Positions 1-8,455 of a stretch of DNA of 64,000 nucleotides are shown here, one piece after another. The stretch covers positions 1-64,000 of the forward strand of contig CANFLS010000004.1 in NCBI GenBank assembly GCA_947447955.1. The letters run 5' to 3'. The stretch's first letter is position 1, and each line of letters opens with the position of its first letter. Origin of the DNA: Flavobacteriales bacterium (GTDB taxonomy: Bacteria; Bacteroidota; Bacteroidia; NS11-12g; UBA955). The translations under genes were made by a program, and so were the position numbers. Under the pieces are notes generated by a model, which was not told where the DNA came from, searched no databases, and saw only the letters and a program-made list of their open reading frames with translations.

Positions 1-639
1 AACCCAAGTGACTTGCCAACCCCTGATAAAATTGATTATGTTGAAGAGCCATATATTGCTGCAACCGTAATTACAAAAAGCGATTGGGTAGGACCGGTAA
101 TGAGTTTGTGTTTAGATAAACGCGGGATGCTTAAAAACCAAGTTTATTTAACGTCTGACCGCGTTGAACTTTCGTTTGATATGCCTTTGGCTGAAATTGT
201 TTTTGACTTTTACGATAGGTTAAAAACAATTTCCAAAGGGTATGCAAGTTTCGATTATCACCCTATTGGTTATAAAGAAAGTAAATTGGTAAAAATGGAT
301 ATTTTGCTTAACAGTAAACAAGTAGATGCCTTAAGTGCCATTATCCATAAAGACAATGCATACGATTTAGGTAAAAAGATTTGCAAAAAACTCAAAGATT
401 TGATTCCTAAACAACAATTTGAAATTGCCATCCAAGCTGCTATTGGCGCAAAAGTTATTTCCCGTGAAACAATTTCTGCAATGCGTAAAGACGTGACTGC
501 CAAGTGTTATGGTGGTGATATAAGTCGTAAACGCAAATTGTTAGAAAAACAAAAAGAGGGTAAAAAACGTATGCGTTCTGTAGGAAATGTAGATATTCCT
601 CAGAGTGCCTTCATGGCTGTTTTAAAGCTAAACGATTAA
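1..639 (+). CDS. lepA: Elongation factor 4 (LepA), C-terminal part
   Basis: This is the last 212 codons of the ribosomal back-translocase GTPase LepA/EF4, open at the left edge of the window. The frame runs from base 1 ([18 protein letters not shown]), so the true start lies outside. The EF-G-domain-V-like part ([20 protein letters not shown]) comes first, followed by the LepA-specific C-terminal domain. That domain ends in the signature [17 protein letters not shown], then a GKKRM segment and a final AVLKLND. These are hallmarks of LepA rather than EF-G or TypA. The family is about 600 residues, so roughly two thirds is missing, including the G domain. It reads toward dprA, 15 bp downstream. 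The identification is near certain. Confidence 0.97.
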   Translation, partial: NPSDLPTPDKIDYVEEPYIAATVITKSDWVGPVMSLCLDKRGMLKNQVYLTSDRVELSFDMPLAEIVFDFYDRLKTISKGYASFDYHPIGYKESKLVKMDILLNSKQVDALSAIIHKDNAYDLGKKICKKLKDLIPKQQFEIAIQAAIGAKVISRETISAMRKDVTAKCYGGDISRKRKLLEKQKEGKKRMRSVGNVDIPQSAFMAVLKLND

Positions 640-647
640 TATCTTTG
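640..647 (+). promoter_or_regulatory. Candidate -7 element of dprA (TATCTTTG)
   Basis: TATCTTTG matches the Bacteroidota -7 consensus TAnnTTTG and sits only 7 nt before the dprA ATG. I see no good TTG -33 element at the usual distance. The last bases overlap a TTGAGGGA motif (645-652). If used, transcription would start within 2-3 nt of the start codon. Confidence 0.4.
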
Positions 648-669
648 AGGGAAGATGATATTCCCTCAA
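645..669. repeat. Inverted pair of TTGAGGGA motifs over the dprA start
   Basis: TTGAGGGA (645-652) and its exact reverse complement TCCCTCAA (662-669) face each other across a 9-nt spacer that contains the dprA ATG. As RNA it could form an 8-bp hairpin that hides the start codon. As DNA it is a head-to-head pair of the octamer enriched across the window. Confidence 0.75.
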
Positions 670-1773
670 CTAAAAACAGAAGAAGAAGCCATTCTTGCAC
701 TTTCTTTCCTTAAGGGTATTGGCCCTATATTAGGAAAGACATTGTTGCAGCATTTTGGTTGTGCAAAAGCAGTTTTTGAGTCTTCCGATCATGAATTATT
801 AAACATTGATGGCATTGGAAAGTCGCACCTAACGCACATTCGTGAGTCACCAGATATTCCTAAAATTCACAAGGAATTGACTTTTTGCAAAGCAAAAAAT
901 ATTTCTATCCTACCCTATTTTCATGAAAAATACCCCCTTCGATTAAAGCAGTTGGTAGATAGTCCACTTTTTCTTTTTACTACAGGAAAAGCAGATTTAA
1001 ATCCCCCAAAATCAATTGGAATTGTAGGCACACGCAAACCAACGAAAAATGGGATTCTGCACACACAACAAATTATCAAAGAACTGTCGGGGGTAAATGT
1101 ACAAATTATTAGCGGATTGGCTTATGGCATTGACGGCGTTGCCCACCTAACTTCATTGGAATCGAATATTCCAACCGTAGGGGTTTTGGCACATGGATTA
1201 GACACCATTTATCCAAAAACACATACCGAAATTGCTAGGAAAATGATACAAACCAACGGTGCTGTAATTTCCGAAATGCCATCGGGCACAGAAATTCATC
1301 CAGACCTTTTCCCTCGAAGAAACAGAATTGTAGCTGGCATGTGCGATGCCCTATTGGTTATTGAAAGTGCGCTAACAGGCGGAAGTATGGCTACTGCTCA
1401 AATTGCACATAGTTACGACAGAGAAGTATTGGTCATTCCAGGAAATCCCAACGACCCAATGAGCAAAGGCTGCAATGCCATGGTAAAAAGAAATGTGGCC
1501 CACCTCATTGAAGATGCGGCCGACATTATTCAAATTATGAAATGGGATAGAAAAGGTCCGTCAACCCTCATTCAACAATTGGATATTTTTCCAAGTTTAA
1601 ATGACGATGAAAAAAGAATCATGCAAATGCTTTCAGAGAAAAAATTCCATATAGATGAGCTTATCAACTACTCGAATATTCCATTACATCGAATTACATT
1701 GGCATTATTAGAGCTAGAATTGAAAGGGTTGATTCAAGTGTTGCCTGGCAAATTTTATCAAAGAATATTATAA
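655..1773 (+). CDS. dprA: DNA processing protein DprA
   Basis: DprA (Smf) loads RecA onto single-stranded DNA taken up during natural transformation. An N-terminal helix-hairpin-helix region (about residues 15-65, LKGIGPILGKTLLQHFG and NIDGIGKSHL) precedes the Rossmann-like DprA domain. That domain contains IGIVGTRKPT (about 120), SGLAYGIDGVAHLTSL (about 152), GVLAHGLDTIYPKTH, FPRRNRIVAG and the basic TGGSMATAQIAHSYDREV segment. A DprA winged helix closes the protein (about 310-372). At 372 aa it is full length. It follows lepA closely and may have its own promoter (TATCTTTG at 640). The second TTGAGGGA copy lies in codons 3-5. DprA is widespread, so its presence alone does not prove competence. 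Confidence 0.96.
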   Translation: MIFPQLKTEEEAILALSFLKGIGPILGKTLLQHFGCAKAVFESSDHELLNIDGIGKSHLTHIRESPDIPKIHKELTFCKAKNISILPYFHEKYPLRLKQLVDSPLFLFTTGKADLNPPKSIGIVGTRKPTKNGILHTQQIIKELSGVNVQIISGLAYGIDGVAHLTSLESNIPTVGVLAHGLDTIYPKTHTEIARKMIQTNGAVISEMPSGTEIHPDLFPRRNRIVAGMCDALLVIESALTGGSMATAQIAHSYDREVLVIPGNPNDPMSKGCNAMVKRNVAHLIEDAADIIQIMKWDRKGPSTLIQQLDIFPSLNDDEKRIMQMLSEKKFHIDELINYSNIPLHRITLALLELELKGLIQVLPGKFYQRIL

Positions 1774-1808
1774 AAAAAACGCCCTTGAAATTTCAAGGGC
1801 GTTTTTTT
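1773..1808. terminator. Bidirectional terminator between dprA and yidC
   Basis: A perfect 18-bp palindrome: A-run plus CGCCCTTGAAA against TTTCAAGGGCG plus T-run. It lies between the convergent dprA and yidC genes and provides a U-tract on both strands. Confidence 0.95.
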
Positions 1809-1827
1809 ATTTGTATTTGACTATTTA

Positions 1828-3654
1828 TTATTTCTTTTTAGCACGTTGTTGCGCTTTCATAGCTTCTTCCATTCTTTTTTGGAAGCCTGACTTAACAACT
1901 GGCTTTTTGCGACTTTCTGCAATTTGTGCATGTAATTTTTTGTCGTCAACCATTTTACGAATTGCCCACTGTTGACCAAATGTAATCATGTTACTTACAA
2001 AATAGTACCATGTTAATCCAGACGCATAATCGTTCAATACACCCAAGAAAATTACCGGCATGAAATATCCAATCCACTTCATTTGACCTGTTACACCAGA
2101 AATTTGGTTATTCAAATGGGTATAAATCAAGGTAGATGCTGTCATCATTAAAGTGAACAAACTGATGTGATCTCCGTAGAAAGGAATGTTAAACCCAAAG
2201 TCTAAAATGCTATCGTAACTACTTAAGTCATGAGACCATAAGAATGACTCTTGACGCAATTGAATGGCATTTGGAAAAAACTGGAACATGGCGAATAAAA
2301 TCGGCATTTGTAAAAGCATTGGCACGCAGCCACTCAGAGGACTCACACCTGCTTTTTTATACAACGACATGTTATCGGCTTGATTCTTTTGCATGTCATC
2401 GCCATTTTTTTCTTTAATTGCATCAATCTCAGGTTTCAAAATTCTCATTTTGGCAGTTGAGATATAAGATTTGTATACCAAAGGCAGTAACAAGATTTTG
2501 ATAATCACGGTAAGCAACAAAATGATAATACCCATATTGCCAATGGTTCCTTCTAGAGCCGAAAACACAGGTATAACAATATATCTATTCACCCAACCAA
2601 AAATACCCCATCCCATTGGAATAACACGTTCAATACCATGATTAGGCATTCCCATAGAAGCTGATTGCATTGTATAAAAATGGTTTGGTCCAAAATAATA
2701 GGCCATGTTCACCACTTTGTTTTGTTCACCTTCAAAATCAACGAATACGTCAGCGCTCATTTTCTTGAGCTTATCTTCACTATTTACTTTATCCCAAGAT
2801 AATTTTGCATCTGTAGAAAATCCAGATTTGTTTACCAAGATAGAAGAGAAATATTGTTGTTTAAAGCCAAACCACTCAAGTCTATTTTTAAGGATTTCGG
2901 TGGTAGGTTCGGTTACTTTTAACTTATCCGGGTCTTCAACTGGCATTTTATATACCAATGCTGTATTTTGATCTTCCCATTTTTTGTGACGTTCCTGTCT
3001 ATTTAAAGTAGCAACCCAAGACAATTTAAAATCAGAATTACCTCTTCTAATATAGTCATTCATGCCATGGATGGTAAAATTATAATTTACCACAAACATG
3101 TTTGTATCAGTCAATGAATAATCTTGTTGGATATAACTCGAATCATTAATTTTCAATTTGAGGGACAAAGACTTTGCAGTTTGATTTTCAACCTGCCAGA
3201 AATAATTGGCGCTGTTAATCGTTTGTCCGTTTTGATCGGTCCATGTCCATGATTGGTGATTATCAATTGGATCTAACAAAACCAAGGGAGTAGAATCTGC
3301 ACGTTGGTATTGAGACAATACAACTTTTGAAACAGCACCACCTTGAGAATTGATGGTAACAATTAAATTTTTGTTAGCAATACTTAATTCTTTTGCAACT
3401 CCAGTTGACGAAGACGCAAAACTTGTTTTGTCTTGGACAACGGAATCTTTGGTGATTGAATTTGCGTTTTTTTGATTGAATTTTGCAGAATCTAGTTTAT
3501 TTTGAACTTGTTCTTTTTCAAGAACAATTCTATTTAAACTGTCTTGGCTTTTTTGAATGAGTGCTTGTTGTTCAGGGCTTGGTGCAGTATACCAATAATA
3601 TCCTGTTAAAATTAGGAAAATCAGCGAAAATCCTATTACCGTATTACGATCCAT
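1828..3654 (-). CDS. yidC: Membrane protein insertase YidC
   Basis: YidC/OxaA inserts and folds inner-membrane proteins, alone or with SecYEG. The protein has an N-terminal membrane anchor (MDRNTVIGFSLIFLILTGYY), a large periplasmic beta domain (about 60-345), then the five-helix insertase core (about 370-570). The core includes LLTVIIKILLLPLVYKSYIS with a membrane-embedded lysine where many YidCs have arginine, and GCVPMLLQMPILFAMFQFFP. A basic tail (ends QQRAKKK) can touch ribosomes. I chose the ATG at 3654 (608 aa). The open frame extends to a TTG at 3681, but MDRNT is the typical family start. A TACCTTCG box at 3668-3675 (minus strand) is the likely -7 element. It is divergent from atpD. 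Confidence 0.96.
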   Translation of the reverse strand: MDRNTVIGFSLIFLILTGYYWYTAPSPEQQALIQKSQDSLNRIVLEKEQVQNKLDSAKFNQKNANSITKDSVVQDKTSFASSSTGVAKELSIANKNLIVTINSQGGAVSKVVLSQYQRADSTPLVLLDPIDNHQSWTWTDQNGQTINSANYFWQVENQTAKSLSLKLKINDSSYIQQDYSLTDTNMFVVNYNFTIHGMNDYIRRGNSDFKLSWVATLNRQERHKKWEDQNTALVYKMPVEDPDKLKVTEPTTEILKNRLEWFGFKQQYFSSILVNKSGFSTDAKLSWDKVNSEDKLKKMSADVFVDFEGEQNKVVNMAYYFGPNHFYTMQSASMGMPNHGIERVIPMGWGIFGWVNRYIVIPVFSALEGTIGNMGIIILLLTVIIKILLLPLVYKSYISTAKMRILKPEIDAIKEKNGDDMQKNQADNMSLYKKAGVSPLSGCVPMLLQMPILFAMFQFFPNAIQLRQESFLWSHDLSSYDSILDFGFNIPFYGDHISLFTLMMTASTLIYTHLNNQISGVTGQMKWIGYFMPVIFLGVLNDYASGLTWYYFVSNMITFGQQWAIRKMVDDKKLHAQIAESRKKPVVKSGFQKRMEEAMKAQQRAKKK

Positions 3655-3667
3655 AAATTTGAGAATG

Positions 3668-3675
3668 CGAAGGTA
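3668..3675 (-). promoter_or_regulatory. Candidate -7 element of yidC (TACCTTCG)
   Basis: TACCTTCG on the minus strand is one base off TAnnTTTG and lies 13 nt before the yidC ATG. It mirrors the TACCTTTG of the divergent atpD promoter. The -33 region is a plain T-run, so support is moderate. Confidence 0.45.
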
Positions 3676-3720
3676 CAACAAGCGAATAAAGTAAAAAAGG
3701 TGTTTTTTACACTTAATTAA

Positions 3721-5286
<1,566 letters not shown>

Positions 5287-5288
5287 TT

Positions 5289-5519
5289 ATGCAAGTTGAA
5301 GTATTATCCCCAGACAAAACATTATACACCGGTGAAGCAGATGTAATCACTTTGCCTGGTGCAAATGGTAGTTTCCAAATCATGGCAAATCACGCCGCTA
5401 TGATTGCCAATTTGAAATCTGGTCAAATGGAAATCAAATCTGGTTCAGATGTTCATTCATTTGAAGTATCTGGTGGCTTGGTTGAAGTACTTAAAGATAA
5501 AGTAGTGGTTTTGGTTTAA
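5289..5519 (+). CDS. atpC: ATP synthase F1 subunit epsilon, short form
   Basis: Epsilon subunit, 76 aa. It contains only the N-terminal beta sandwich (VEVLSPDKTLYTGEADVITLPGANGSF, then NHAAMIANLKSGQM). The C-terminal helical hairpin, which inhibits ATP hydrolysis in longer epsilons, is absent. The stop codon is followed directly by a strong terminator, so this is not a visible truncation. Short epsilons are known in this phylum. It is co-transcribed with atpD (2-nt gap). Without the helices, inhibition of the reverse reaction must work differently. Confidence 0.93.
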   Translation: MQVEVLSPDKTLYTGEADVITLPGANGSFQIMANHAAMIANLKSGQMEIKSGSDVHSFEVSGGLVEVLKDKVVVLV

Positions 5520-5540
5520 AACAAACCTTAAATTATATAG

Positions 5541-5572
5541 AAAGGCCATCCTAACAAGGATGGCCTTTTTTG
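5541..5572 (+). terminator. Rho-independent terminator of atpDC
   Basis: Twelve-bp stem AAAGGCCATCCT / AGGATGGCCTTT with loop AACA (5541-5568), continuing into a T-run. It lies 22 nt after the atpC stop. Confidence 0.93.
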
Positions 5573-6098
5573 TTTAACCTTTCTCATTTGTCATAAATAA
5601 GGATGCTCTTAAATCCCATTTAAAACTAGAAAAGAAAAATGAGAAAGACCTACGATAATAGACTTTTATGAATGTGTACTAAAAAAACCCAAAAGGAAAT
5701 AGGAAGTATATGAGCGTTCAAAAAATATGATTGAAATAAAATTCTCTAGATCGAAATCAAAAAGGCTGAACACAAAGAAACGTTTCTCGTATTTATAACA
5801 TACTAAAATAGAATCACCCAAATATGTTGTTCTTAACCATAAGAAAACATAAAATTAACTTTAGCATTCTGTTGAATCAAGCAAAGTAAACGTTAAACAA
5901 AAATAACAAAATATTTTTTGTGCAGAGTTATGCACATTTCCTTAAACAAAATATCATTGCGACATTTATTATCACATTAACTAACAATTACTTAATCATA
6001 CAAAACAGCAAATGCTTAAATATTTGTTTAAGAAATAATCAAATTTATTTAACAAAACACTTGAAAATGTCGAAAATATACCTCAATTTTGTTTAACG
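5568..6098. repeat. Repeated TTTTGTTTAAC / GTTAAACAAAA motif
   Basis: Exact 11-mers at 5568-5578 (forward), 5892-5902 (reverse) and 6087-6097 (forward). The last two form a 12-bp inverted pair CGTTAAACAAAA / TTTTGTTTAACG. Shorter relatives are TTAAACAAAA at 5942-5951 and TTTGTTTAA at 6023-6031. The last copy ends 8 nt before the sigma factor ATG. These are candidate binding sites for a regulator of the sigma gene, though AT-rich DNA makes chance copies possible. Confidence 0.45.
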
Positions 6099-6105
6099 AT
6101 TATCA
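5575..6105. other. 530-bp gene-free, AT-rich region upstream of an ECF sigma gene
   Basis: No reading frame of credible length or codon use on either strand. It holds an 11-bp inverted repeat (CTTTCTCATTT 5579-5589 / AAATGAGAAAG 5637-5647). It also holds a 6-bp inverted repeat TGTGCA-N6-TGCACA (5919-5936) and several copies of GTTAAACAAAA (see the repeat entry). This is probably regulatory DNA of the sigma factor. A small RNA cannot be excluded from sequence alone. Confidence 0.6.
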
Positions 6106-6645
6106 ATGAACATTACACAAATAAATTTCGACAAGATGATGGAAAATGAATTAATGCCATTAAGAAACTATGCATTGTCATTAACTCATAACCTAGATGA
6201 GACCAAAGATTTGGTTCAGGAAACTATTTTAAAAGCTTATCGTTATAAAGACAAGTTTCAAGAAGGAACTAACCTCAGAGGTTGGTTATATACCATTTTG
6301 AAAAACTCTTTTATTAATAACTACCGCAGAGATCAAAAAAGAAATACCTTTTTAGATTTCACAGACAATACCTACTATATCGATTTGCCATCTCAAAAAG
6401 TTGAAAACGATGCTGAATTGAAATTCATACGCAAGGATTTAGATGCGGCAGTAGATAGCTTACCTAAAGACTTAAAAATTGCTTTTACATTAAATGCAGA
6501 AGGTTTTAAATACCATGAAATATCTGAAGAACTAAATATTCCAATTGGCACTATCAAAACCAGAATATTCATTGCACGCAGAATTTTAAGAGAAAAATTG
6601 AAAGATTACGGCAAAGAATTTGGACTACCTGTAAAGATGGCATAA
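6106..6645 (+). CDS. RNA polymerase ECF-type sigma factor
   Basis: A 179-aa sigma-70 family protein with only regions 2 and 4. Region 2 is about residues 8-75 (LMPLRNYALSLTHNLDETKD, then LVQETILKAYRYKDKF and NLRGWLYTILKNSFINNYRR). Region 4 is about 110-165 (SLPKDLKIAFTLNAEGFKYHEIS, with the helix-turn-helix SEELNIPIGTIKTRIFIARR). No anti-sigma gene is adjacent. The next gene, 8 nt downstream and on the same strand, is a lycopene cyclase, so the pair is probably one operon. A role in carotenoid control is an inference from that context. The long upstream region with repeated motifs suggests tight regulation. Confidence 0.93.
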   Translation: MNITQINFDKMMENELMPLRNYALSLTHNLDETKDLVQETILKAYRYKDKFQEGTNLRGWLYTILKNSFINNYRRDQKRNTFLDFTDNTYYIDLPSQKVENDAELKFIRKDLDAAVDSLPKDLKIAFTLNAEGFKYHEISEELNIPIGTIKTRIFIARRILREKLKDYGKEFGLPVKMA

Positions 6646-6653
6646 TTTGCAGC

Positions 6654-7349
6654 ATGGACAAACAGTTCACTTATTTGTTTTTAATTGTTTTTACCATTGC
6701 TGGCCCAATAGCGCTTTCGTTTGATAAAAAGGTAGCCTTTTATAAGAATTTCAAACAGTTTGCATTTAGTGCTGGAATAACGTCCCTCATTTATCTTATT
6801 TGGGATATTCTATTTACCAAAAGTAATATTTGGAAGTTCAACGATGTTTATATTCTTAAACATAAATTACTTGAATTACCGCTGGAAGAATACCTATTTT
6901 TCATTGTGGTGCCTTATGCTTCACTATTCATTTACGAATGCATTAAAAATTATTATCCAAATTTAAAAGTTGGAGGGACATTGACTTGGAAAATCGTTTT
7001 GACATTTTCAATACTTATGATACTTTTCAATTATTCAAAGTGGTATACAATTGTTACTTTTGGATTACTCTCTTTAATACTCACCATAACAATAATTAGG
7101 AATACCAACATATTCAAATTAATCAGCGATCATTTATTCGCTGCTTGGGTTGTTTGTTTATTGCCCATGAGTTTTGTAAATGGCGTATTAACTGGGAAAC
7201 CAATACTTATTTATAACGATGCAGAAAATTGTACTCTAAGAATAGGAACAATACCTTTAGAAGATTTTTTCTACCATATGCTTTACATGGTCATTATGAT
7301 TTTTATATATGAATATATAAAAGCAACAAAAAGCAAAAAAACTATCTAA
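6654..7349 (+). CDS. Lycopene cyclase, fused CrtYc-CrtYd type
   Basis: A 231-aa multi-pass membrane protein with two copies of the lycopene cyclase domain. The first half has W-K-FN-VYIL then LPLEEYLFFIVVPYASLFIYE (the PxEE..FF..VP motif, about 65-100). The second half has NCTLRIGTIPLEDFFYHMLY (about 195-215), the matching P-L-E-D-F-F motif. Between and around them are about six to seven hydrophobic helices. Such fused heterodimeric-type cyclases close the ends of lycopene to give beta-carotene in the inner membrane. The TAATTTG just before its ATG resembles a degenerate -7 box, so it may also have its own promoter. No phytoene synthase, desaturase or hydroxylase gene is in the window. Confidence 0.87.
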   Translation: MDKQFTYLFLIVFTIAGPIALSFDKKVAFYKNFKQFAFSAGITSLIYLIWDILFTKSNIWKFNDVYILKHKLLELPLEEYLFFIVVPYASLFIYECIKNYYPNLKVGGTLTWKIVLTFSILMILFNYSKWYTIVTFGLLSLILTITIIRNTNIFKLISDHLFAAWVVCLLPMSFVNGVLTGKPILIYNDAENCTLRIGTIPLEDFFYHMLYMVIMIFIYEYIKATKSKKTI

Positions 7350-7358
7350 GAACAACTG

Positions 7359-8360
7359 CTATTTAGAAGTGGCACTATCACCCCAAACTTGCTTATCCTT
7401 TTTTGACGCTTCCTTGGCTTTTTTACGCTGAGAACTAGTAAAAGGCACTGGAATATATTTTTCAGGATATTTCTTCAAATCAAGCAGCACTCTGTTCAAT
7501 TCAATAGTCCCTTTTTGAATTTCATAATACAACTGAGGGTCTTTTGCCAACTTACCAAGTGAACCTTCACCTTTTGATATACTACCTAGCAAGTCTGCTA
7601 ATTCCTGAGAAGATGTTGTTAAAGAAGAAACAGCCAATCCGATATCAACTGTATCTAATTGCTTCCCTACCCTATCAAAGCTTTTCAAAACACCATCAAT
7701 TTTTGCACTATAGCTTTGCAATTTAGTTGAGAAAAGGGCAGCGTTATTTAAGGTACTTGTAATACCAGGAGTAGAAGAAGATACCAATAAATCTATTCTG
7801 TCTAAAGTTGATTTCAATGAAATAACGGCCAACGGTAATTCCTGCATTGCTTTGTCAACAGCAGCACTTTTAAAGAAAGCATTCATTGAAGACAATAAAG
7901 AATCTGCTTTCGAAACCAAAGGCAAAATACGATCATTCATGGCAGAGAATTGGTCTTTTGAATACAAAGCCTTCAACGTATCGCCATCCTCTGCATACAC
8001 GTTAGAAACACCGCGAACCAATTTCATTTTCTGTCCACCCAATAATTCAGATTCTACTTTTAACTTAGAATCTTTGGGAATTTTCAAATCTGAAGAAATT
8101 TCAATTTTAGCTTCAATAGCTTGCCCATCATTTACCAATTGTATGGACGTTAATTGACCAATTCTAAATCCATTATAAATAACGGAAGTACCAACCGATA
8201 AACCACGAGAACTATCATAATAAACCACAAACTCTCTACCACGTTGAAGTGGGTTGTCTTTCCCTAACATGAAATTATAACCCATTATCAATATTGTGAG
8301 AGATACCGCAGTTAGCATTCCCACTTTAAATTCTTTCGTTAATCCGGTAAATATTGACAT
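7359..8360 (-). CDS. MlaD/MCE-family lipid transport protein
   Basis: A 333-aa membrane-anchored periplasmic protein. After a short cytoplasmic start (MSIFTGLTKEFKVG) come one transmembrane helix (about 14-32, MLTAVSLTILIMGYNFMLGK) and a single MCE domain (about 36-118). The MCE domain has YYDSSRGLSVGTSVIYNGFRIGQ and ELLGGQKMKLVRG. The rest is a long helical or coiled-coil tail like those of MlaD-type proteins. These bind phospholipids and work with an MlaE permease and MlaF ATPase, which are not in this window. It lies downstream of the amidase and LptD region but is separated from it by a large T9SS gene. Family assignment is firm; the transported lipid is inferred. Confidence 0.9.
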   Translation of the reverse strand: MSIFTGLTKEFKVGMLTAVSLTILIMGYNFMLGKDNPLQRGREFVVYYDSSRGLSVGTSVIYNGFRIGQLTSIQLVNDGQAIEAKIEISSDLKIPKDSKLKVESELLGGQKMKLVRGVSNVYAEDGDTLKALYSKDQFSAMNDRILPLVSKADSLLSSMNAFFKSAAVDKAMQELPLAVISLKSTLDRIDLLVSSSTPGITSTLNNAALFSTKLQSYSAKIDGVLKSFDRVGKQLDTVDIGLAVSSLTTSSQELADLLGSISKGEGSLGKLAKDPQLYYEIQKGTIELNRVLLDLKKYPEKYIPVPFTSSQRKKAKEASKKDKQVWGDSATSK

Positions 8361-8403
8361 GACTTCAAATTTAATTATTTTTTCGCATATTCAACATTAA
8401 AAA

Positions 8404-8431
8404 AAAAGGCTCCACTTTCGTGGAGCCTTTT
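8404..8431 (-). terminator. Terminator of the 1350-aa T9SS gene
   Basis: A 12-bp stem (AAAAGGCTCCAC / GTGGAGCCTTTT) with a 4-nt loop. On the minus strand it is followed by a T-run (the A-run at 8399-8407). It lies just past the stop of the gene at 8456 and before the MCE gene. Confidence 0.9.
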
Positions 8432-8455
8432 CCTCTATAAAATTTTAATTACAAC

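Noticed and set aside
5575..6105. A decayed gene between atpC and the sigma factor
   Set aside because: Stops are frequent in all frames, no family motif is seen, and base composition is typical of AT-rich intergenic DNA.
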